NCBI GenBank assembly: GCA_947446835.1
Contig: CANFHS010000018.1
Span: 1 to 16,061, forward strand
Length of the DNA stretch: 16,061 bases
Source of the DNA: Bacteriovoracaceae bacterium
GTDB lineage: Bacteria; Bdellovibrionota; UBA1018
Direction: 5' to 3'
The notes below the pieces were generated by a model that saw only the letters and a list, made by a program, of their open reading frames with translations, was not told where the DNA came from and did no database searches. Position 1 is the stretch's first letter. Every line of letters starts with the position of its first letter. The translations under genes and the position numbers were made by a program. Below are positions 6,840-11,909 of the stretch, one piece after another.

Positions 6840-7979
6840 ATGTCCGATTCCTGGATCCACATTTTCTCGAAGTTCACTTCGGAAGCCTTGCTCTTCGAAA
6901 CCGTCGGCATCTTCGGCCTGCTTGCCACCTACGCTGGCGCCGCGGTGATCCGCAGACGGCGGCTGGGAACGCTGGAACAGCAGATCCCCACGGGCGTGCT
7001 GAAGGGCTACCTGAACGGCATCATCACCGATGCGCAGGCCATCCGCTCCGAGCTTTTCGGGCTCGTGCAGGGTCAGGACGCGGCCTTCACCCACCACCCG
7101 GGCCAGATGATGCAGGCGCCGATGATGATGGCGCCCCAGATGATGATGCCTGCCATGCCCCAGATGCCGGCCATGCCGGCACCCTCGGCTTCGGGCGCCT
7201 CGGCGGGGGGCGGCGGCGCGCCCGACCCGGCCCTGCTGATGAAGCTGCAGCTGCTGGAAGGCAAGCTGGCCGAGCAGACCATGATGATGAACCAGCAGTC
7301 CTCGATGCTGCAGTCCGCGAACGCCGAAAAAGCGCGGATCGAGCACGACCTGCAGGCCGCCCGTTCGGCCACGGCCGCCGCCGAAGCCGCTGCGGCCAGC
7401 GCCTCCGCAGGTGGCGGTGGTGGAGGCGGAAATTCGGCCGAAGTGGGACCGCTGCGCGAAAAACTGTCGGCCCTGGAAGCCAAGCTCTCCGAATACGCGG
7501 TCATCGAAGACGACCTGGCCAACCTGAAGAAGCTGCAGCAGGACAACCAGCGCCTGCGCACGGCCCTGGACGAAGCCCTGAACGCTGCCGTGAACGGTGG
7601 CGTGATCGCCCAGTCCACCGCCAGCGACGCCCCGGACGCGGCCTCGCAGGCCATGGCCAACGTCATCGCGGCCGAGGCGGAGCCGACCCATGTTCCGGTG
7701 GACGCACCGGCCGCAGCTGCCCCGGCACCCGAACCGGTGGCCGCCGCACCCGCACCGGCTCCGACTCCGACTCCGGCGCCCGAGCCCGTGGCCGCCGCTC
7801 CCGCACCGGCTCCGACTCCGACTCCGGCGCCCGAACCCGTGGCCGCCGCTCCCGCACCCGTGGCCGCCGCTCCCGCTCCTGCTCCTGCTCCGGCGCCTGC
7901 CGCAGCTCCCGCAAGCTCCTCCGGAGGAAAGTCTGATGCCGACCTGGTGGCCGAGTTCGAAAAAATGCTCAACTCATGA
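6840..7979 (+). CDS. Membrane-anchored coiled-coil protein with Met-rich segment, Pro/Ala linker and C-terminal peptide
   Basis: I do not recognise this 379-residue protein. It has one N-terminal hydrophobic segment (about 17-36) followed immediately by RRRR (38-41). By the positive-inside rule this puts the long C-terminal part in the cytoplasm. After a conserved-looking stretch (GVLKGYLNGIITDAQAIRSE) there is a His/Met/Pro-rich patch (about 85-113). Two helical segments with heptad character follow (about 130-180 and 203-250), separated by a Gly run (191-197). The Pro/Ala-rich linker (about 284-360) contains tandem copies of a 17-residue unit. The last residues, KSDADLVAEFEKMLNS, form an amphipathic acidic peptide that could be a docking motif on a flexible tether. 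Its start has AGGAGG ten bases upstream and a strong promoter. The 3' end overlaps the HEAT-repeat gene out of frame by 44 bases, so the two are likely coupled. Confidence 0.75.
   Translation: MSDSWIHIFSKFTSEALLFETVGIFGLLATYAGAAVIRRRRLGTLEQQIPTGVLKGYLNGIITDAQAIRSELFGLVQGQDAAFTHHPGQMMQAPMMMAPQMMMPAMPQMPAMPAPSASGASAGGGGAPDPALLMKLQLLEGKLAEQTMMMNQQSSMLQSANAEKARIEHDLQAARSATAAAEAAAASASAGGGGGGGNSAEVGPLREKLSALEAKLSEYAVIEDDLANLKKLQQDNQRLRTALDEALNAAVNGGVIAQSTASDAPDAASQAMANVIAAEAEPTHVPVDAPAAAAPAPEPVAAAPAPAPTPTPAPEPVAAAPAPAPTPTPAPEPVAAAPAPVAAAPAPAPAPAPAAAPASSSGGKSDADLVAEFEKMLNS
7731..7882 (+). repeat. 51-bp in-frame tandem repeats encoding a Pro/Ala linker
   Basis: Two complete 51-base units (7731-7781 and 7782-7832) encode the same 17 residues, EPVAAAPAPAPTPTPAP, differing only by synonymous changes. 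A third, partial copy begins at 7833 and decays into shorter PVAAAPAP units up to about 7882. Unit length is a multiple of three, so copy-number changes would keep the reading frame and only alter linker length. Confidence 0.85.
7923..7928 (+). promoter_or_regulatory. Shine-Dalgarno GGAGGA deciding the start of the HEAT-repeat gene
   Basis: GGAGGA lies about eight bases before ATG 7936, inside the coding region of the preceding gene. It is the reason for placing the start at 7936. No other ATG or GTG in that frame precedes the signal-peptide core, and this start gives a complete signal peptide. Confidence 0.65.
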
Positions 7980-8733
7980 TCTGCTCCGGATCGCCGCCAC
8001 CGTCGCGCTGCTGCTGACCCCCTCCGCACGGGCCAGTGTCCCGCACGCAACCCCGGCGCAGCCCCTGGCCGCGGCCCTGGGCAAGGACATTGCTTCACGC
8101 CAGGGCCTGAGCTTCGGCGAGATCCTCAAGTCCTGGGAAACCCGTTACGGGACCCGCGCCGTTTCGCCGCTGCTGCAGCTGGCCTCGAACCGCAAGTCGC
8201 AGGACGCCGATCGCTACCTGGCCCTGATGGGCGCCGCCAAACTGGGAGGCCCGTCGGTCGCGCCGCAGGTCACCCCGTTCCTGCGGGACCCTTCCTGGAT
8301 GATCCGCTCGGGTGCCCTTCGCGCCCTTTCCGCCCTCAAGAACCCGGCCACCACTTCAGGCGTCCTGGGACTGCTGCACGACCCTTCGCTGATCGTGCGG
8401 ACCGAGGCCGTCGAAGCGGCAGCCCTGCTTCAGCCCGCTGGCACCGTCGACGCGCTGCTGGCCACGCTGGAAGACAGCGCCAATTACCACCAGGGCAAGG
8501 CCCAGTGGGTTCCCGCACGGGTGCTGGGTGCGCTGGTCCGGCTGCGCGCCACCCAGGCGGCAGCACAGCTGCGGCCCCTGCTCTTCCACACGCGCGACCC
8601 CGAACTCCAGAAGCAGACGGTGCAGGCGCTCGAACAGCTCACCGGCCGCAAGATCCAGTCGTCGGCCCCGCTCCAGGCGCGGATCGAAGCCTGGAAACAG
8701 GCGTTGGCAAAGACTTCTGCTTCTACTGGCTGA
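7936..8733 (+). CDS. Secreted HEAT-repeat protein
   Basis: The 265-residue product begins with a short polar N terminus containing KK (9-10), a hydrophobic core LLRIAATVALLL (16-27), and a signal-peptidase site after SARA (about residue 33). It is therefore probably periplasmic. The mature part contains about three to four alpha-helical HEAT-like repeats. The clearest are YLALMGAAKLGGPSVAPQVT (94-113), DPSWMIRSGALRALSALKNP (118-137) and DPSLIVRTEAVEAAALLQ (149-166), with a further unit around 190-236. HEAT repeats form curved solenoids used as protein-binding scaffolds, and no catalytic motif is visible. The start is set by GGAGGA upstream, which makes the first 44 bases overlap the previous gene in a different frame. 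The end overlaps the convergent lipoprotein gene by 11 bases. Function unknown; co-expression with the membrane coiled-coil gene is likely. Confidence 0.72.
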   Translation: MPTWWPSSKKCSTHDLLRIAATVALLLTPSARASVPHATPAQPLAAALGKDIASRQGLSFGEILKSWETRYGTRAVSPLLQLASNRKSQDADRYLALMGAAKLGGPSVAPQVTPFLRDPSWMIRSGALRALSALKNPATTSGVLGLLHDPSLIVRTEAVEAAALLQPAGTVDALLATLEDSANYHQGKAQWVPARVLGALVRLRATQAAAQLRPLLFHTRDPELQKQTVQALEQLTGRKIQSSAPLQARIEAWKQALAKTSASTG

Positions 8734-9262
8734 GCGCGGCCTTGGCGCGCGCATCTTCGAGCCGGTTCAGGCGGGTCCGGATCGAGATCAGCCGCCCGAT
8801 CCGATAAAGGAGCGTGGTTTCTTCCACCTCGTCGGTTTCGACCGGACGCCAGCCATCCAGGACATCGCGCTGGATGAGCTGCTCTTTCTGGACGCTGACC
8901 TTGACCGAAGGCTTGCCCTGGTAGAACCCCTTGGCCACCGCCACGCGGAACCGGAACTGGGCCTTGAGGTAGCTGTCGGCCCCTCCGAAGCTGTCGATGA
9001 AGTTCTTTTCGGAGGTGTTTTCGATCCAACGGGTCTGGATGAGCCCCCCCTCCCGATTCGTCACATCCAGGCGCAGGGACTTCAGCGATTCCAGGGCCGC
9101 CTGCCAGGCGTTGTTGAAATCAGTCAGGTAAATGCGCTGGAAAACCCGGACCCCCTCCCCGCCGACGGACTGCTTGTAGGCTTTCATGCAGCCCGTGGAG
9201 GACGCCAGCAGAAGGGCCACAAGTCCAATGACCGGAAGGCGGTTCCTGAGAGCGGGGATCAT
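8723..9262 (-). CDS. Small predicted lipoprotein, possibly BamC/NlpB-like
   Basis: The 179-residue product has a hydrophobic N-terminal segment (about 8-20) ending in ASSTGC. This fits a lipobox with Cys-25 as the lipidated residue, although the position-3 Leu is replaced by Ser. The mature part contains FQRIYLTDFNNAWQAALESL (40-59), then LDVTNREGGLIQTRWI. This resembles the strand-helix arrangement of BamC/NlpB-type lipoproteins, in which an Asn-Ala-Trp helix precedes a strand with Gly and Trp. The resemblance is a visual impression. The C-terminal part (about 150-179) is a basic helix rich in Arg and Ala. The start ATG follows GGAAGA almost directly. The gene is convergent with the HEAT gene (11-base overlap) and divergent from kdsD, with a 38-base spacer. 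An outer-membrane location is plausible but not shown. Confidence 0.7.
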   Translation of the reverse strand: MIPALRNRLPVIGLVALLLASSTGCMKAYKQSVGGEGVRVFQRIYLTDFNNAWQAALESLKSLRLDVTNREGGLIQTRWIENTSEKNFIDSFGGADSYLKAQFRFRVAVAKGFYQGKPSVKVSVQKEQLIQRDVLDGWRPVETDEVEETTLLYRIGRLISIRTRLNRLEDARAKAALSQ

Positions 9263-9300
9263 TCTTCCAATTTAGCACGGAACAGGGTTTAAATCGGCCC

Positions 9301-10302
9301 ATGCGAGAGAAAACCCCCATCGACATCCAGGCCGAAGTCCTCCGGGTGCTGCAGCTGGAAGCCGAAGGAATCCAGGCTTGCGCCGATCGCCTCCGCTCCG
9401 GAGCCACGGCTCCCGCTTTCGAGAAAGCGGTGCACCTGCTGGCCGATGCCCTGGGCAGCGGAGGAAAGCTGGTGGTCACGGGCCTCGGCAAGTCGGGCAA
9501 GGTGGCGCAAAAGATTGCGGCCACGTTCTGCAGCACCGGCAGCCTGGCGGTTTTCCTGCATCCGACCGAAGGCCTCCACGGCGACCTGGGAGTCGTGGAC
9601 CCGAAGGACTGCGTGCTCGCCTTCTCCCAGACCGGCAACACCGACGAAGTGCTTCGCCTGGTCCCCACGCTGCGTCGGCTGGGCGTGAAGCTGATCGGAG
9701 TCGCCGGGAACGCCCAGTCCCAGCTGGCCCAGCAGGCCGACGTGTGGCTGGACTCGTCGATTCCGCAGGAAGCTTGCCCCCACAATCTGGCGCCCACCAC
9801 TTCGACCACCCTGGCCTTGGCCATGGGCGACGCACTGGCCGTGGCACTGATGCGCCTTCGCGGTTTTGATGCCGAAGCGTTCGCCCGTAACCATCCGGGG
9901 GGCGCGCTGGGAAGACGCCTCACCCTCACTGTCGCCGATTGCATGCAACGGCCCGAGCTGATCGGTACCGTGAGCCGCGACGCCTCGATGGACGAGGTGG
10001 TGGTGGCGGCCACGCGTTCCGCGCTGGGTGGCGTGCTGGTGGTCGACGGGCCCCGCCTGCTGGGCCTGATCACCGACGGTGACATCCGCCGCGCCCTGAG
10101 CCGACGCGAGCAGTTCTTCCAGCTCAAGGCGGCCGAGATCATGACAGTGCAGCCCATCACCGCGCGCGCCGACGAGCTCGCGGCGACGGCTCTGGAGCGG
10201 ATGGAAAACCGCCCGCGCCAACTGAGCGTCTTGCCGGTCGTGGACCCCGAAGGTCACTGGAAAGGCCTGGTGCGGATCCATGACCTGGTTCGACTCCTCT
10301 GA
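9301..10302 (+). CDS. kdsD: Arabinose-5-phosphate isomerase (KpsF/GutQ family)
   Basis: This enzyme interconverts ribulose 5-phosphate and arabinose 5-phosphate, the first committed precursor of Kdo in lipopolysaccharide inner core. The 333-residue product has the family's two parts. The SIS domain (about 40-205) shows VVTGLGKSGKVAQKI with Lys-64, FLHPTEGLHGDLG with Glu-90 and His-93, FSQTGNTDEVL (108-118), and the signature FARNHPGGALGRRL (194-207) with the conserved His-198. A tandem CBS pair follows (about 211-333), recognisable by DCMQ, VLVVDGPRLLGLITDGDIRRAL and the second-repeat end KGLVRIHDLV. The start is at the first ATG; AGGG lies further upstream than ideal. The 38-base gap to the divergent lipoprotein must contain or abut its promoter, but I see no convincing boxes. 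It overlaps the next gene by 23 bases. Confidence 0.95.
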   Translation: MREKTPIDIQAEVLRVLQLEAEGIQACADRLRSGATAPAFEKAVHLLADALGSGGKLVVTGLGKSGKVAQKIAATFCSTGSLAVFLHPTEGLHGDLGVVDPKDCVLAFSQTGNTDEVLRLVPTLRRLGVKLIGVAGNAQSQLAQQADVWLDSSIPQEACPHNLAPTTSTTLALAMGDALAVALMRLRGFDAEAFARNHPGGALGRRLTLTVADCMQRPELIGTVSRDASMDEVVVAATRSALGGVLVVDGPRLLGLITDGDIRRALSRREQFFQLKAAEIMTVQPITARADELAATALERMENRPRQLSVLPVVDPEGHWKGLVRIHDLVRLL

Positions 10303-10570
10303 GCCTGCCCCGGAAGACGAGGCCTGCCCGAAGTGCGGCGGGCCCCAGGTGCTTCGACAAAAGCACCCCTACCCGGTGCTTCTCCAGGCGCTATTCGGGA
10401 TCAGCTTTGTCGGGTTCCTGATCTTTTTTGACAAGGTGAGTCACATTCGCGGCATCCTCACTGGCTGGTGCGCGACCCAGATTGTCCTCGGGATTGCCCT
10501 GATCCGCGGTCGTTCGCGGGCGCAGCTTCGAGAAATGCGTTGCATCCGCTGTAGGGCCGGCTTAGCCTGA
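10280..10570 (+). CDS. Small zinc-ribbon-like membrane protein
   Basis: This 96-residue protein is not recognised. Near its N terminus it has CPKCGG (Cys-16 and Cys-19), and near its C terminus CIRC (Cys-88 and Cys-91), four cysteines in two CxxC knuckles as in a zinc ribbon. Between them are two hydrophobic segments: about 32-50 (VLLQALFGISFVGFLIFF) and about 57-76 (RGILTGWCATQIVLGIALI). Both CxxC pairs would face the same side of the membrane, most simply the cytoplasm, and could together bind one metal ion. The start ATG lies inside the end of kdsD (23-base overlap, different frame), so translation is probably coupled. The coding region reads cleanly to TGA. It could be an assembly or quality-control factor linked to the envelope pathway, but that is inference from position. 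Confidence 0.65.
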   Translation: MTWFDSSEPAPEDEACPKCGGPQVLRQKHPYPVLLQALFGISFVGFLIFFDKVSHIRGILTGWCATQIVLGIALIRGRSRAQLREMRCIRCRAGLA

Positions 10571-10627
10571 CCGCCATTCAATCACTTGTTTTCTGAGTGA
10601 AAAACGAAACTTGCGGAGAAACCAATC

Positions 10628-11692
10628 GTGAAAAAGATCACTTTGATCGCAACCACTACTGCCGCGGCAGCGCTCGCAGTGATCGTGGCTTGCACCGACC
10701 AGGCAAAAGCCAAACCGAATTTCGTCACCAAACCCGCTCCGAAAGCGGGCGTCGCAGCCAAGATCGGCGGCGAGGAGATCAGCGAGGAAACGCTGATCGG
10801 TGAAGACAAGGTCGACTTCTTCGAGCTCAAGAAGCGTGAATACGAGCTCAAGATGGAGCGCATCAACCGCCTGGTCCAGGAAAAGCTGATCGGCGCCGAG
10901 GCCAAAAAAGCCAACATGAGCCTCGACGACTACATCAACAAGAAAGTCGTCGGCGGCGAGATCAAGATCTCGGACAAGGAATTCGACAAGTTCGTGGCCG
11001 AGAAGAAGATCCCAAAGGAGCAGCTCAATCCGCAGATCCGCGAGCGCATCGTCTCGTACCTGCAGAACCAGAAGCGCCAGGAAAAGATCACCGACGCCGT
11101 GGCCAAGCTGACCAAGGCGAACCCCGTCGAGATCTACTTCCAGAAGCCGAAGATGGAGATGCAGGTCGAGGTCGGCTCCGCTCCGGTCTGGGGAAAGCAG
11201 GACGCTCCCGTCACCATCGTGGCCTTCTCGGACTTCCAGTGCCCCTTCTGCTCGCGCGCGGCTGACATCGTCACCGACCTGAAGAAGAAATACGGCCAGA
11301 GCAAGGTGAAGATCGCCTTCAAGAACTTCCCGCTGCCGATGCACCGCGAAGCCCGCCCGGCCTCGGAAATGTCCCTCTGCGTGAACGAGCAGGGCGCGGA
11401 CAAATTCTGGAAATTCCACGACATCGCGTTCAAGCACCAGGACAAGCTGGATGAAGCCAGCCTCGTGAAATACGCGAAAGACTCCGGCGCCGACAGCAAG
11501 AAGGCCGAAGAGTGCTTCAAGGCCGGCAAATTCAAGGACGCCGTGGCCAAGGACATGGAATACGGCGAGAAGATCGGCGTGCGCTCCACCCCGACCTTCT
11601 TCATCAACGGCCAGCTCGTGGCCGGCGCCCTCCCGGTCGAGTCGTTCTCGGAAATCATCGACGACGAGATCTCCGAGTCCAAGAAGAAGTAA
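10628..11692 (+). CDS. SurA-N-like/DsbA-type thioredoxin fusion lipoprotein
   Basis: The 354-residue product carries a signal peptide ending in the lipobox VIVAC, giving lipidated Cys-22 followed by Thr, which would favour outer-membrane sorting. Residues about 40-165 are highly charged and helical, in the style of the SurA N-terminal chaperone domain: AAKIGGEEISEE, then RINRLVQEKLIGAEAKKANM and ISDKEFDKFVAEKK. Residues about 175-350 form a DsbA-family thioredoxin fold with the active site FSDFQCPFCSRAAD (Cys-205 and Cys-208), and a cis-Pro loop RSTPTFFINGQL (Pro-322). Two further cysteines (251 and 296) could form a structural disulfide. The likely role is thiol oxidation or isomerisation of envelope proteins, with the N-terminal part binding unfolded clients. 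The GTG start has GGAG nine bases upstream. It ends 30 bases before a strong intrinsic terminator. Confidence 0.85.
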   Translation: MKKITLIATTTAAAALAVIVACTDQAKAKPNFVTKPAPKAGVAAKIGGEEISEETLIGEDKVDFFELKKREYELKMERINRLVQEKLIGAEAKKANMSLDDYINKKVVGGEIKISDKEFDKFVAEKKIPKEQLNPQIRERIVSYLQNQKRQEKITDAVAKLTKANPVEIYFQKPKMEMQVEVGSAPVWGKQDAPVTIVAFSDFQCPFCSRAADIVTDLKKKYGQSKVKIAFKNFPLPMHREARPASEMSLCVNEQGADKFWKFHDIAFKHQDKLDEASLVKYAKDSGADSKKAEECFKAGKFKDAVAKDMEYGEKIGVRSTPTFFINGQLVAGALPVESFSEIIDDEISESKKK

Positions 11693-11722
11693 GCTGACCG
11701 GGGGCCAAGCCCTCGATCCTCG

Positions 11723-11756
11723 GGCCCGATGGCACCCGCCATCGGGCCTTTTTTTT
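11723..11756 (+). terminator. Intrinsic terminator after the DsbA-type gene
   Basis: An 11-base perfect stem (11723-11733 pairing with 11738-11748) closes on the four-base loop ACCC and is followed directly by eight T residues (11749-11756). It ends transcription of the kdsD/zinc-ribbon/DsbA block and separates it from the coiled-coil/pyk unit. It is the only canonical rho-independent terminator I see in this window. Confidence 0.93.
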
Positions 11757-11763
11757 GGGCAGC

Positions 11764-11795
11764 GGCAGATTCTGCCGGGCCCGGCAGGATCTGCC
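11764..11795. repeat. Nested 32-bp palindrome between terminator and sigma-54-like promoter
   Basis: Two 16-base arms (11764-11779 and 11780-11795) are inverted copies with one mismatch and no spacer. Each arm contains a shorter dyad: GGCAGATTCTGCC (6+1+6) on the left, and the related GGCAGGATCTGCC on the right, separated by GGGCCC. It lies about 100-135 bases upstream of the sigma-54-like start site, the usual distance for an enhancer-binding-protein site. It lacks a T-run, so it is not a canonical terminator. A role as an operator or upstream activating sequence is inference. Confidence 0.6.
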
Positions 11796-11870
11796 CAAGG
11801 ATCCCCGGCTCGCACCCAACGCCTCTTCGCCAACCCCCCGAAACCACAAGCCCCCACGGACTTCAACGCG

Positions 11871-11887
11871 CGGCACGACCCTTGCTT
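11871..11887 (+). promoter_or_regulatory. Sigma-54-like -24/-12 promoter
   Basis: The sequence CGGCACGACCCTTGCTT carries GGCACG, four bases, then TTGCT. The invariant GG (11872-11873) and GC (11884-11885) are separated by exactly ten bases, as sigma-54 requires. The only core mismatch to TGGCACG-N4-TTGCW is C for the leading T. Predicted start near 11897 gives a very short leader of about 13 bases, with GGAGG at 11898-11902 just before ATG 11910. That short leader is the main doubt. Confidence 0.5.
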
Positions 11888-11897
11888 CTTGAACCCC

Positions 11898-11902
11898 GGA
11901 GG
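11898..11902 (+). promoter_or_regulatory. Shine-Dalgarno GGAGG deciding the start of the coiled-coil gene
   Basis: GGAGG lies seven bases before ATG 11910. It supports this start over the in-frame TTG at 11889, which would place the ribosome-binding site inside the coding region. Confidence 0.75.
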
Positions 11903-11909
11903 CAAAGGA

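Noticed and set aside
7073..8098. Minus-strand frame (341 codons) with Ala/Gly/Ser repeats opposite the Pro/Ala linker
   Set aside because: It is the mirror image of the tandem repeat on the plus strand, which has promoter, ribosome-binding site and start.
9263..9300. TTTAAA in the kdsD/lipoprotein spacer as a -10 box
   Set aside because: No matching -35 on either strand, and TTTAAA is too close to the kdsD start for a normal leader.
10540..10568. TTGCAT-N17-TAGCCT before the DsbA-type gene
   Set aside because: The -10 matches only three of six bases. The gene may simply be read from the kdsD transcript.
10589..10603. Short dyad TTTTC-TGAGT-GAAAA upstream of the DsbA-type gene
   Set aside because: A five-base, A/T-rich stem is too weak to be called a terminator or operator without support.
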